A stretch of 34,992 bases of DNA from a bacterium (GTDB lineage: Bacteria > JAGOBX01), in assembly GCA_029551925.1 (NCBI GenBank), contig JAKPEO010000037.1:1-34992 (forward strand), given 5' to 3'. This document shows positions 9,639 through 18,262 of this stretch, in pieces (position 1 is the first letter of the stretch; every line of letters starts with the position of its first letter). The notes below the pieces were generated by a model, which had not been told where the DNA came from, did not search any database, and saw only the letters and a list, made by a program, of their open reading frames with translations. A program made the translations under genes and the position numbers.

Positions 9639-10787
9639 ATGCCGATAATAAATTCAAATGTTAAATACCATCAAAACAAAAAAAATAGATTTATAAAATT
9701 AGTAATTATTTTATTGTCTTTTTTTATAGTTATATTTTTTTTTGTTAATCAATTGACGCAGCGCGCACCGAAAAAACAGCCGAGCGAAAAAATCGGAGAA
9801 CTAAAAAATTACGAAGCAAAGTTAGTAGAAAACTGGGCGAATATCGAAGCGCTGCTCTATACTGCACGACAGTATTATATATTGGCAAAAGAAGACGATG
9901 TGTTCTTGTCGTATTTAAAAAGCAGCGAAGATATACCAGAAAAGTTTTATATTAAAACTCTTTATAAATTAGAAAAATTGGGCTATCAAAATATTGCATT
10001 TTTGCAGGAAAAATTTAAGGAAAAATCGCAGGATTTGAAAAGTGTTTTTATTAGATCATTAAATATGATAATAGACGATATGTATGAAAAGTCATTGATA
10101 AATTATCGCAAGGTCGAAGCGCTTTCTAAAAAACTATTAAGCGCTAAGGACTATTATTATATTGGAATGATTTATTATAAAAAAGGCGAATTTTACGCTA
10201 ATGCTTCAATAGATTATTTTAATAAAGCATTGGATATGGGCTTAAAAGAAGCGGAGGTTTATTTAGCGTTAAGTAATAGTTATTATATGCTTAATCAAAT
10301 AGACGAAGGTTTGAAATATTTGCAAAAAGCTGATAGTAAAATCTCAGGTTTTAATCCAGTAATAAGATACAACATAGTTTGGTATTTATACAGTAAAAAA
10401 AAATACAAGGAAGCATTAGACGCGTGTGAAGCGTCAATCATACATTTAAAAAAAGTTATTGATAAAGCCAAAAGCGAAGAAATAAAAATAACAGATAAAA
10501 ATATATATGACAATACTTTACCGCTGTATAGCCCACATCATTTAATAAAATTTTACAGATTAAAAGCTAAAATTTATACTGCGCAAAATAATTATGAAGA
10601 AGCATTAGCAATATTACGTGAAGCTGAAAAAATAGCGGATACAGATGAAAATTTAAATGTTCAGATAGCAGAGACATTATTTTATCAAAACAGATTAGAC
10701 GATGCAAAATTTTATTTGAATAAAGTATTAACAAAAAATCCTGAAAATCAAGATGCGCTCGAATTATCGAGTAAAATGAAAAAATGA
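9639..10787 (+). CDS. Membrane-anchored TPR protein
   Basis: 382 residues. A basic N-terminus is followed by one hydrophobic segment at about 19-37, so this is an inner-membrane protein with a single anchor and a large, probably periplasmic, soluble part. Helix pairs of the tetratricopeptide type are visible at about 168-202, 203-236, 240-275 and 302-378; the last pair ends in the usual N-P-x-N-x-x-A-L. Such proteins are scaffolds for complexes and nothing identifies the partner. The stop overlaps the next start as ATGA (10784-10787), so translation of the radical SAM gene downstream is probably coupled. A weak GGA lies before the ATG. Confidence 0.78.
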   Translation: MPIINSNVKYHQNKKNRFIKLVIILLSFFIVIFFFVNQLTQRAPKKQPSEKIGELKNYEAKLVENWANIEALLYTARQYYILAKEDDVFLSYLKSSEDIPEKFYIKTLYKLEKLGYQNIAFLQEKFKEKSQDLKSVFIRSLNMIIDDMYEKSLINYRKVEALSKKLLSAKDYYYIGMIYYKKGEFYANASIDYFNKALDMGLKEAEVYLALSNSYYMLNQIDEGLKYLQKADSKISGFNPVIRYNIVWYLYSKKKYKEALDACEASIIHLKKVIDKAKSEEIKITDKNIYDNTLPLYSPHHLIKFYRLKAKIYTAQNNYEEALAILREAEKIADTDENLNVQIAETLFYQNRLDDAKFYLNKVLTKNPENQDALELSSKMKK

Positions 10788-13231
10788 AACTAATAAAATA
10801 CGGACAATTAATAAACATCGTAAAACCTGCGCGATATTTTAATTATGAAATAAACTCAACACATAAAAATTTCAAAAAACAATTAGCGCGTATCGCCTTA
10901 TGTTTTCCTGACGGCTATGAATTAGGAATGTCCAATACAGGTTTGATTTTATTATATAATATTTTGAATAGTATAGAAGGTGTGGTCTGCGAGCGCGTAT
11001 TTGCGCCATTTCCAGATTATGCTGAATTATTGAAAAAAAATCAAATACCGTTGACATCCTTAGAATCAGGCGAAGAATTGAAAAAATTCGATATTCTAGG
11101 TTTTAGTTTTCAATATGAAATTTCAGCGACAAATATTTTGTATATATTAGACCTTGCAAAAATAAGTTTGTTGAATTGCGATAGACGCGAAGATGAACCG
11201 TTAGTAATATGCGGCGGACCTTGCGCTGTAAATCCCGAACCGTTAAAAAAATTTATAGACGCATTTGTTATAGGCGACGGCGAAGAGATAATAACTGATA
11301 TAGTTGAAATTTTAAAAAACTATAAATCGCGCGCAAAACGGCTTGAAGAAATATCAAAATTAACAGGCGTGTATTGTCCGGAATTGCATAAATCGCCAGC
11401 CTTCAAAGTTAAAAGATTAATAGTAAATGATTATGAAAAATATTTAAAATACTATCAACCGTTAATACCGAATATAGATATTGTTCATAATAGAATAAAT
11501 TTAGAAATAATGCGCGGCTGCACGCGAGGCTGTCGCTTCTGTCTTGCTGGCTATATTAATCGTCCGAAACGCAATGCTGCTCCTAAAATAATCAAAGAAC
11601 AATTATTTGAGTTTGTCAATAAAACAGGAATACGAAATGTTACGCTGTCGTCATTAAGCAGTAGCGATTATGTTTATATTGAAGAGTTGCTGAATGATAT
11701 ATTGCCGGCTTGCAATAGAAAAAAAATAGTTTTATCAGCGCCATCGCTGCGAATAGATACGCTTGATAAATTAATATCGTTTAATTTGAATGAAACGAAA
11801 AAAAGCAGTTTGACAATTGCGCCGGAAGCCGGCTCGCATAAATTGCGCTGTAAAATAAATAAAAATTTGACAGATGAAGATATTGAAAAATCATTGAAAT
11901 TCGCAGTAGATCGCGGCTATCAATCTATAAAATTGTATTTTATGATTGGATTGCCAGAAGAAGAAGATAGCGATATTTTGGGTATAGTTGATATAGCGAA
12001 AAATCTGTTGTTTTACGGCGCCCGCAAAATCAAGAAGATAAAATTAGCGCTGTCAGTGTTTGTGCCCAAACCGCATACTGCGCTGCAATGGTTTGCGCTC
12101 GCGTCTGAACAAGAAATAAAATATAAAATCCAAAAAATTTGCGATTTATTGAAATATCGGAAAATTGAAATCACGTGGCATTCTTATAAAACCGCTGTGG
12201 TTGAAGCATTGATTTCGCGCGGCGCTGAACAAATAAATAATGTAATTCTGAATGCTTATAATAACGGCGCAAAATTTGACGATTGGAAAGAATATTTTAA
12301 TTTTGATTATTGGACTGCTGCATTGAACAAAGAAAATTTAGAGATTTCAAAATTAACAGGAAAATTAGAAGTTTTAGAAAAATTACCTTGGGATTATGTT
12401 GATATTGGAGTGAAAAAAGAATATTTAATAGAAGAATACAGTAATTATTTAAAAGGAATACTGCGAGAAGATTGCAGCGAAATTTGTCATAATTGCAGCG
12501 ATACCTTTAATTGCTCGTTTGCTTGTCCTATTGCTAATACTCATACAATTGAAAAAATAGAGGTAACTAAAAAAATCGCCGATGAAGATAAATTTTGCAC
12601 AGAGACTGTTGAGCAATATTATTATCGTGTAAGATTTATCAAGAGTTATAAAATAAAATTCATTTCGCATTTGGATTTGCAAAAATTATTGATTACCGGT
12701 TTATCGAATTTACAATTGGATTTTGCTTATACTCAGGGCTATAATAAAAAAATAAAAATTGAATTTATTGATGCGCTCGCATTGGGCATAATAGCAGTAG
12801 ATGAAATAATGGCTGTCACTACTCACAAAAAAATAGACGAATTATTGTTTATAAAAAAATTAAATGAATTTTTTAAAGGCAATATTATAATCAAAAGCGC
12901 GGAATTAATTTCTAAAAAAAAAATGGCATTAATTAATTCTGTAAAAGCATTTGAATATAATATAATCTTAAATAAGAATAGCGGAATATCAGCGGAAAAA
13001 ATTATAGATTATTTTTCAGGCAAACAGGAAATAGAATACAAATCAAAAATAAAAATTTTAGATTTGGATAATCTTATAATTTCAAAAAAATTAATTGGCC
13101 GCGAAGATTATGATATTATAAATTTACTAATAAAAAATGTTAATGGCTCGATAAATCCGTATCATATATTGAAGAAATATATAACGCCAGAATTTATAGT
13201 TGATATAATTCGTAAAAAAGTTATTATTTGA
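10784..13231 (+). CDS. TIGR03960-type B12-binding/radical SAM protein fused to DUF2344
   Basis: 815 residues. The N-terminal part (1-235) matches the cobalamin-binding-like region of TIGR03960 proteins (PDGYELGMSNTG near 45 and a CGGP-x-x-x-N-PEP stretch near 145-155). The radical SAM [4Fe-4S] motif CxxxCxxC is at Cys246, Cys250 and Cys253 within MRGCTRGCRFCLAGY. A second Cys group at about 563-580 (EICHNCSDTFNCSFACP) may bind another cluster or metal. Residues about 612-800 form DUF2344, starting YYYRVRFIKSYKIKFISHLDL. In other bacteria the two parts can be separate neighbouring genes; here they are fused. The substrate of this family is not established to my knowledge. The start overlaps the TPR gene by 4 bp. 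Confidence 0.92.
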   Translation: MKLIKYGQLINIVKPARYFNYEINSTHKNFKKQLARIALCFPDGYELGMSNTGLILLYNILNSIEGVVCERVFAPFPDYAELLKKNQIPLTSLESGEELKKFDILGFSFQYEISATNILYILDLAKISLLNCDRREDEPLVICGGPCAVNPEPLKKFIDAFVIGDGEEIITDIVEILKNYKSRAKRLEEISKLTGVYCPELHKSPAFKVKRLIVNDYEKYLKYYQPLIPNIDIVHNRINLEIMRGCTRGCRFCLAGYINRPKRNAAPKIIKEQLFEFVNKTGIRNVTLSSLSSSDYVYIEELLNDILPACNRKKIVLSAPSLRIDTLDKLISFNLNETKKSSLTIAPEAGSHKLRCKINKNLTDEDIEKSLKFAVDRGYQSIKLYFMIGLPEEEDSDILGIVDIAKNLLFYGARKIKKIKLALSVFVPKPHTALQWFALASEQEIKYKIQKICDLLKYRKIEITWHSYKTAVVEALISRGAEQINNVILNAYNNGAKFDDWKEYFNFDYWTAALNKENLEISKLTGKLEVLEKLPWDYVDIGVKKEYLIEEYSNYLKGILREDCSEICHNCSDTFNCSFACPIANTHTIEKIEVTKKIADEDKFCTETVEQYYYRVRFIKSYKIKFISHLDLQKLLITGLSNLQLDFAYTQGYNKKIKIEFIDALALGIIAVDEIMAVTTHKKIDELLFIKKLNEFFKGNIIIKSAELISKKKMALINSVKAFEYNIILNKNSGISAEKIIDYFSGKQEIEYKSKIKILDLDNLIISKKLIGREDYDIINLLIKNVNGSINPYHILKKYITPEFIVDIIRKKVII

Positions 13232-13255
13232 GAAAAACGGAGATTAATTAGAAAA

Positions 13256-14569
13256 ATGAAAAAAGCAGTGATTATGACATACGGCTGTCAGATGAACAAA
13301 CACGATTCAGAAGTTATTGCCGGATTATTGCGGACAATCGGATATGAATATTATGAAGACTTGATAGATAATCCGGATTTGATAATTATCAATACTTGCG
13401 CTGTGCGTCAGAATGCTGAAAATCGCATATTAGGTAGATTAGGCGAAATAAAAAAATATAAAGATAAAAATCCGAATATTATAATAGGGCTTTGCGGCTG
13501 CGTAGCGCAGGAGCACGGCTCGAAATTATTAGATCGCGCACCGCACCTTGATTTTGTTATGGGACCGTCTGATATACATAATATTGTTCAGATTATTTTG
13601 GATATCAGCAGCGTTTCAAATAAAAGAATAGCTGCGGTTAATAGTGAATATCGAAAATTAGACGCGCATACTCCGCGCAGCCGCACAAGCAGCACACAGG
13701 GCTGGATATCTATAATCAGCGGCTGCAATAATTTTTGTTCGTATTGTATAGTGCCGAATGTTCGCGGTCGCGAGATTAGCAGATTGCCAAAAGATATTTT
13801 AACAGAAGCGAGGAATTTAGTAGATAGTGGTTATAAAGAAATAACGCTGCTCGGTCAGAATGTAAATTCGTATGGTAATGATTTGAAAGAAAAAATCACA
13901 TTTCCGCAATTATTAAAACAAATAGATGATATTCCAAAATATTTTTGGATTAGATTTGTAACATCGCATCCAAAAGATTTGTCAGATGAATTGATTGAAA
14001 TAATGGCGAATTCTGAAAAAATTTGCAAGCATTTGCATCTGCCTGTCCAATCCGGCTCAACGCGAATATTAAGTTTGATGAATAGAAAATATACTGCCGA
14101 ACAATATTTAAAATTAATAGAAAAAATAAAGTGTGCGATGCCGGATATAAGCATCACAACAGATGTAATTGTAGGATTTCCCGGCGAAACCGAAGAAGAT
14201 TTTGAAGATACGTTTCAATTGTTGAAGACTATAAAATTTTCGAGCGCTTTTATTTTTAAATATTCGCGGCGCAGCGGAACAGCTGCTGAAAAATTGAAAG
14301 ATAGCGAGTTGCCGCAAAATATTATAATCGCTCGACATAAAAAATTATTAGATTTACAAACAGAAATTTCAGATGAATACAATAAAAATTATATAGGAAA
14401 AGAATTGAAGGTATTAGTGGAAAACATCAGCCCGAAAGATAAAAAATATTTGACAGGCCGCAGCGAACATAATAAAGTAGTGATATTTAAAGGAAACAGC
14501 GAATTAGTAGGAACTTTTACAAATGTAAAAATTAATGAAGCGAGAAGTTGGACATTATTTGGAGAATAA
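13256..14569 (+). CDS. miaB: tRNA-2-methylthio-N6-dimethylallyladenosine synthase MiaB
   Basis: 437 residues, the usual size. The three domains are all present. The UPF0004 domain has cluster-binding Cys11 (TYGCQMN), Cys48 (NTCAVR) and Cys82 (GCVAQ). The radical SAM domain has Cys157, Cys161 and Cys164 in SGCNNFCSYCIVPNVRGRE. A TRAM domain covers about 375-437. The enzyme methylthiolates i6A37 in tRNAs reading UNN codons, using two [4Fe-4S] clusters and SAM in the cytosol. The VPNVRGRE and NVNSYG sequences favour MiaB over RimO or MtaB. A GGAG at 13239-13242 precedes the ATG, 24 bp after the previous stop, so it belongs to the same operon. miaA is not in the window. Confidence 0.96.
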   Translation: MKKAVIMTYGCQMNKHDSEVIAGLLRTIGYEYYEDLIDNPDLIIINTCAVRQNAENRILGRLGEIKKYKDKNPNIIIGLCGCVAQEHGSKLLDRAPHLDFVMGPSDIHNIVQIILDISSVSNKRIAAVNSEYRKLDAHTPRSRTSSTQGWISIISGCNNFCSYCIVPNVRGREISRLPKDILTEARNLVDSGYKEITLLGQNVNSYGNDLKEKITFPQLLKQIDDIPKYFWIRFVTSHPKDLSDELIEIMANSEKICKHLHLPVQSGSTRILSLMNRKYTAEQYLKLIEKIKCAMPDISITTDVIVGFPGETEEDFEDTFQLLKTIKFSSAFIFKYSRRSGTAAEKLKDSELPQNIIIARHKKLLDLQTEISDEYNKNYIGKELKVLVENISPKDKKYLTGRSEHNKVVIFKGNSELVGTFTNVKINEARSWTLFGE

Positions 14570-14575
14570 AAAATT

Positions 14576-14923
14576 ATGCAACCGCGATTAAAAATCACGA
14601 TTTGCAATGAAAATAAAGAGCCGATATTAGGTCCGGGTCCATATCAATTATTGAAAAATATCCAAAAAGAAAAATCAATAAATAAAGTTTGTAAAAATAT
14701 GGAATTATCGTATTCAAAAGCAATGAGAATGATACATAATCTTGAAAATTCTACAAACAAAAAAATCCTTGAAAAAATAATAGGCGGCAAAGGCGGCGGC
14801 TGCACAGAATTAACTGATTACGGCAAAAAATTATTGAATGATTATGAAAAATTCGTAGAGAAACTCAATTGTACTTTAAACGAAGAATACAAAAATATTT
14901 TGTCAAAATATTTTAAAAAATAA
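14576..14923 (+). CDS. ModE-like winged-helix DNA-binding regulator, stand-alone
   Basis: 115 residues. The sequence follows the N-terminal domain of ModE: an HTH at about 33-55 (INKVCKNMELSYSKAMRMIH), then a glycine-rich wing (GGKGGGCTELTDYG at 78-91) and a C-terminal helix suited to dimerisation. The molybdate-binding TOBE domains of full ModE are absent, and no molybdate transport or Mo-cofactor genes lie near, so the effector is unknown. It starts 6 bp after miaB with a GGAG site. Two identical palindromic boxes lie just beyond its stop and before the phosphate transporter, making that transporter a plausible target (inference). Confidence 0.85.
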   Translation: MQPRLKITICNENKEPILGPGPYQLLKNIQKEKSINKVCKNMELSYSKAMRMIHNLENSTNKKILEKIIGGKGGGCTELTDYGKKLLNDYEKFVEKLNCTLNEEYKNILSKYFKK

Positions 14924-14932
14924 TTCTTGAAA

Positions 14933-14981
14933 AATTTTAAAATTGTAGTAAATTAAAAAGTTTATAATTTTAAAATTGTAG
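14933..14981 (+). promoter_or_regulatory. Pair of identical 16-bp boxes with palindromic core, candidate operator
   Basis: The 16-mer AATTTTAAAATTGTAG occurs exactly at 14933-14948 and 14966-14981, 33 bp apart (about three helical turns). The first 12 bases of each are a perfect palindrome. A TATAAT (14963-14968) lies between and overlaps the second box; no good -35 is seen. The pair lies between the wHTH regulator and the PiT start at 15000. The A+T-rich composition makes chance matches more likely than usual. Confidence 0.5.
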
Positions 14982-14999
14982 AAAAAAGGGAAAAAATAG

Positions 15000-16085
15000 A
15001 TGCCAGGTTTGTCAACTATATTTAAGTTGTTTAGTTGGAAATTATTTGGCGGGCTGTTTTTGGGTTGGGGAGTAGGCGCTAATGATTCGGCAAATATTTT
15101 CGGCACAGCTGTTGCCACTAATTCAGTTAAATATAAAACAGCGGTAATATTAATTGCAATATTTGTAGTATTGGGCTCTTGCATACACGGTCGTCATTTA
15201 TTTGAAGAATTGAATTTTAAAAAAGCCAAAGTTCAACAGCAAACGCAATCTGAAAATAAAACAGAAACGAATAATAATTCGCAAGAACAAAATAACAGAA
15301 CAAAATCAGAAGAAGAATCCGTAGCATTTATTTCTACACTTGCCGCGGCATTTACTGTGTTATTAGCGACATACGCTGCGATACCTGCTTCTACTTCGCA
15401 AGCTGCGATAGGCGCGATGGTGGGTATTGCAATAGGCGCGCATACTGGCGGAGTAGATTGGAGCAAATTCAGCAAAATGTTTTTATGCTGGGTTTTAAAT
15501 CCCATCGGTTCTGCTATTATCTCAATTATATTATTCATAGTTTTATCTAAAATAATACACTTTTTTTTCAGAAAAAATTTTTCGCGATTGAATAGAATTT
15601 ATAAAGTGCTATTGATAATCGCCGGCTGTTATGGCGCATATGAATTAGGCGCAAATAATGTGGTAGTCACAACAGCGCCATATTATAATGCCGGAATGTT
15701 TGGCGATCCAGCGAAAGTGGTAGAACATTTTTGGCAGGATCCTGCGTTTATTGCTGCGTTAATTGGCAGTTTAGCAATTGCATTAGGCGCCTTGACATAC
15801 AACAAAAAAGTTATATATACAGTAGGCAGCAGTATTACTGCTCTTGACCCGTTTTCAGCGATGATCACTGTTTTTTCGCATTCGTTGAGTTTGATGGTAT
15901 TTACAAGATTAAAGGTTCCTGTTTCGTCATCGCAAGCGATAGTCGGCGCTGTATTAGGCATTGGCTTACTTCGCGGCAGCGGCGCAGTTAGTTTTCGGAC
16001 ATTAGGCAAAATTTTTGTCGGCTGGATATTAACTCCTGTAATAGGGGGAACAATAGCATTTATTCTATTGAAAATTTTTATATAA
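15000..16085 (+). CDS. PiT-family inorganic phosphate transporter
   Basis: 361 residues, at the short end for the family. The first half has the signature GANDSANIFGTAVAT at about 25-39 and PASTSQAAIGA at about 127-137; the second half has the matching GANNVVVTTAP and PVSSSQAIVGAVLG, so the inverted two-half architecture of PHO4 proteins is complete. Several hydrophobic segments place it in the inner membrane, where it should import phosphate by ion coupling. Between the halves of the first domain, residues about 66-105 form a hydrophilic Q/N/E-rich loop. The second signature reads GANN rather than GAND. No PhoU-like (DUF47) gene is adjacent, unlike many PiT operons. An AAGGGA site at 14986-14991 supports the ATG. 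Confidence 0.93.
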   Translation: MPGLSTIFKLFSWKLFGGLFLGWGVGANDSANIFGTAVATNSVKYKTAVILIAIFVVLGSCIHGRHLFEELNFKKAKVQQQTQSENKTETNNNSQEQNNRTKSEEESVAFISTLAAAFTVLLATYAAIPASTSQAAIGAMVGIAIGAHTGGVDWSKFSKMFLCWVLNPIGSAIISIILFIVLSKIIHFFFRKNFSRLNRIYKVLLIIAGCYGAYELGANNVVVTTAPYYNAGMFGDPAKVVEHFWQDPAFIAALIGSLAIALGALTYNKKVIYTVGSSITALDPFSAMITVFSHSLSLMVFTRLKVPVSSSQAIVGAVLGIGLLRGSGAVSFRTLGKIFVGWILTPVIGGTIAFILLKIFI

Positions 16086-16095
16086 AAATATTTTA

Positions 16096-17211
16096 ATGCG
16101 TATAAATATCTTCACTGAAGTCAGCGGATTTTCATACGGCGTATTCGGTAAAAATTTAGCTATCGAATTAAACAAGCAATTAGAAGTATGTTTGATACCT
16201 GCGTTTTATAAATTAACTTGTATTGAAAAAAATGAAGTATCTGCCATAGAGCAGATGTTGATACGCACGGAAAAAGTGTCATTTAATGATATTGGTTTAA
16301 TGTTTGCTAATGGCGACCAAATGATAAGATTTTGCGGTAGAAAAAAAATAGGAATGACTTTTTTTTTTACTGATGTTTTGACTAATTCTTGGATTAATCA
16401 ATTAAAACAATTAGATATGGTCTGCGTACCGTCTCAGTGGCAATTAGAGATTTTGAAAAAATACAATATAAATTCTGCGGTTGTTCCGCCGGGTGTGCAT
16501 TTAGAGATTTTCAAGCCGTCGGATAAACAGCGCGAAAATTTGAAGTTTGATGAAACTAACAAATTCAAATTCTTTTCAATTGGCAAATGGGATACTCGTA
16601 AAAATCAAAAAATAATGATTGAAGCGTTTTGTGAAGAATTTAGCGCTGATGAGCCGGTGGCGCTTTATGGAATGTGGGATAATCCGTTTATGTCTAAGCC
16701 GCTGATAAATGAGGTATTGGGCTGTATTAGCAATAAACATAAAATATATACGCACAATAATGAAGAGCGCGCAACAATACATTTAATAAATTCAGTTAGC
16801 AGTTTTCAGCAGTTATCGAAAATTTATAGAGATATGCACTGCGCTGTATTTCCATATAAATCCGAAGCGACTGGCTTGCGATTGTTTGAATGTTTGGCTT
16901 GTGGAATACCGTGTATTGCCACAGATTATTCAGCACCTGCTGAATATTTGAATGATACTTTTGTTTATCTCTTGAAAAAAAATCAAAAAAAATTATTGAA
17001 AGAAGAAGAAAATTATAGTAAGGTAGAAGGTTATTGGGTTGAGCCAAATAAAGAAGAATTAAAAAAAACAATGCGCGGAATTTATAATAATTATTCAGCG
17101 GCGCTGGCAAAAGCGAAAATTGCAGTGAACGAAATGAAAAAAATGAGCTGGTGGCACAGTGCTAATAAATTAGTTAATTGCATTCTTAATGTTGCAAATA
17201 AAAAAAAATAA
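16096..17211 (+). CDS. GT4-type glycosyltransferase
   Basis: 371 residues with GT-B fold features. The N-terminal domain ends near PSQWQLEILKKY. The nucleotide-sugar domain begins with VVPPGVHLEIFKP and FFSIGKWDTRKNQ, and contains an E-x7-E motif (Glu257 to Glu265 in EATGLRLFE) followed by ACGIPCIATDYSAPAEYL. These are hallmarks of retaining family-4 glycosyltransferases. It would add a sugar from a nucleotide donor to an envelope glycan or protein; donor and acceptor cannot be told. No signal or membrane segment is seen, so it acts at the cytosolic face. The ATG is 10 bp after the phosphate transporter with no Shine-Dalgarno sequence. Confidence 0.9.
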   Translation: MRINIFTEVSGFSYGVFGKNLAIELNKQLEVCLIPAFYKLTCIEKNEVSAIEQMLIRTEKVSFNDIGLMFANGDQMIRFCGRKKIGMTFFFTDVLTNSWINQLKQLDMVCVPSQWQLEILKKYNINSAVVPPGVHLEIFKPSDKQRENLKFDETNKFKFFSIGKWDTRKNQKIMIEAFCEEFSADEPVALYGMWDNPFMSKPLINEVLGCISNKHKIYTHNNEERATIHLINSVSSFQQLSKIYRDMHCAVFPYKSEATGLRLFECLACGIPCIATDYSAPAEYLNDTFVYLLKKNQKKLLKEEENYSKVEGYWVEPNKEELKKTMRGIYNNYSAALAKAKIAVNEMKKMSWWHSANKLVNCILNVANKKK

Positions 17212-17215
17212 AAAA

Positions 17216-17222
17216 GGCGGAG
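17216..17222 (+). promoter_or_regulatory. Shine-Dalgarno GGCGGAG that sets the start at 17228
   Basis: GGCGGAG ends 5 bp before ATG 17228. An upstream in-frame start at 17189 would overlap the glycosyltransferase and has no such site. Confidence 0.75.
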
Positions 17223-17227
17223 AAAAA

Positions 17228-18247
17228 ATGGATATTATTATCAACAAAGAAAAATTAAGTTTTGAATTGAGCGGTAGCGAAAATTGCAAAGCGATTATTG
17301 ACGATTTGCGCAATTGGTTGCTTCAACGAAAGCATATATTATTAAAAACGCATATAAATGACGAAAATTACGATAAACAAAAACATGATAATTTAGGAAT
17401 TGCTGATATTAAAAGAATAGAAGTTGAATCTGAACATATAGAAATTTTGACAATCAATTCCATCGGTGAATTAAAGAATTACAGCGATAGAGTGGAATTT
17501 TATGTTAGAAAGATAAAAGAAGAAAATGCAGCATATAGCGATGATAAAATATTGGAAATTTATATGCAAGTGAAAGACGGTTTTTCTTGGTGCCTGAAAG
17601 CTGTTGAGAATATTTCAAAAGTTTTGACAATAGATAATAATGAAGAATGGAAAGAAAAATATCTACAATTAAAAGAAAAATTAGACGATATTGAATGTAT
17701 ATTTGATGGCGCCCGCGCCCGCGAATTATTTTTAGGTGATAAAATAGAAAAGGTGAATCATATTTTAATTGTGGCGATTTTGTTTTTATTTGAAGAATTG
17801 AAGAAAAAAAAGACATTATTATCATTTGACGAGATTTTAGAAAAAATAGAAGCATCGAATAAAGAATTAGAAACAGTAAAAACAGAACTGCCGCTGATTG
17901 CTGAAAAATTGCAAGTCGGCGAATCAGTTGAAGCGATGAATATTTTAAAAGAGCGCTTTGGCATATTGGAAAGTATTGTAAATTTTTATTATCAGATTCA
18001 ATGTTCGATAAGTATCGAATATGATAAATTGATGATAAAAGAAAAATCAATGCAAGATTATCTAAATGATTATTTGAAATTATTAAAAGATTTGTTAGAT
18101 GCTATGGAAACAAAAGATTATGTTATGCTGGCTGATTTATTAGAATATGAATTATCAGAATTTATAAGCGTTTTTATTGAAAGTTTTGTTAAGATAAAAG
18201 ATATAACATCGAATTTAAAAAAATCAATAAGCGTAAATAATGATTGA
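17228..18247 (+). CDS. Unknown, mostly helical cytosolic protein
   Basis: 339 residues from the ATG chosen by the Shine-Dalgarno site. I do not recognise a named family. The first 75 residues look like a small beta-rich module: strand (MDIIINKEKLSFEL), helix (IDDLRNWLLQRK), strand, then an IKRIEVESEHIEILTINS stretch. My recollection, unverified, is that similar modules precede helical regions in proteins of other anaerobes. The remainder is charged and almost wholly helical, with likely coiled coil near 205-255 and 285-335. There is no signal peptide or membrane segment; the hydrophobic run near 178-188 is short. It lies between a glycosyltransferase and the YycJ-type hydrolase, with 15 bp to the latter, so they are probably cotranscribed. 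Confidence 0.7.
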   Translation: MDIIINKEKLSFELSGSENCKAIIDDLRNWLLQRKHILLKTHINDENYDKQKHDNLGIADIKRIEVESEHIEILTINSIGELKNYSDRVEFYVRKIKEENAAYSDDKILEIYMQVKDGFSWCLKAVENISKVLTIDNNEEWKEKYLQLKEKLDDIECIFDGARARELFLGDKIEKVNHILIVAILFLFEELKKKKTLLSFDEILEKIEASNKELETVKTELPLIAEKLQVGESVEAMNILKERFGILESIVNFYYQIQCSISIEYDKLMIKEKSMQDYLNDYLKLLKDLLDAMETKDYVMLADLLEYELSEFISVFIESFVKIKDITSNLKKSISVNND

Positions 18248-18262
18248 TTTAAGGAAAAAGTA

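Noticed and set aside
10758-10771. Five-bp hairpin CTCGA-ATTA-TCGAG before the radical SAM start
   Set aside because: Short stem inside the end of the TPR coding sequence, with no T-tract; most likely chance.
17189-17227. TTG start at 17189 for the unknown helical protein
   Set aside because: It overlaps the glycosyltransferase end; GGCGGAG points to ATG 17228.
17505-18050. Minus-strand ORF of 181 codons across the unknown helical protein
   Set aside because: It is antisense to a gene with a Shine-Dalgarno site and good operon spacing; it has no recognisable domain, and long antisense ORFs are expected opposite Lys/Glu/Asp-rich coding sequence.
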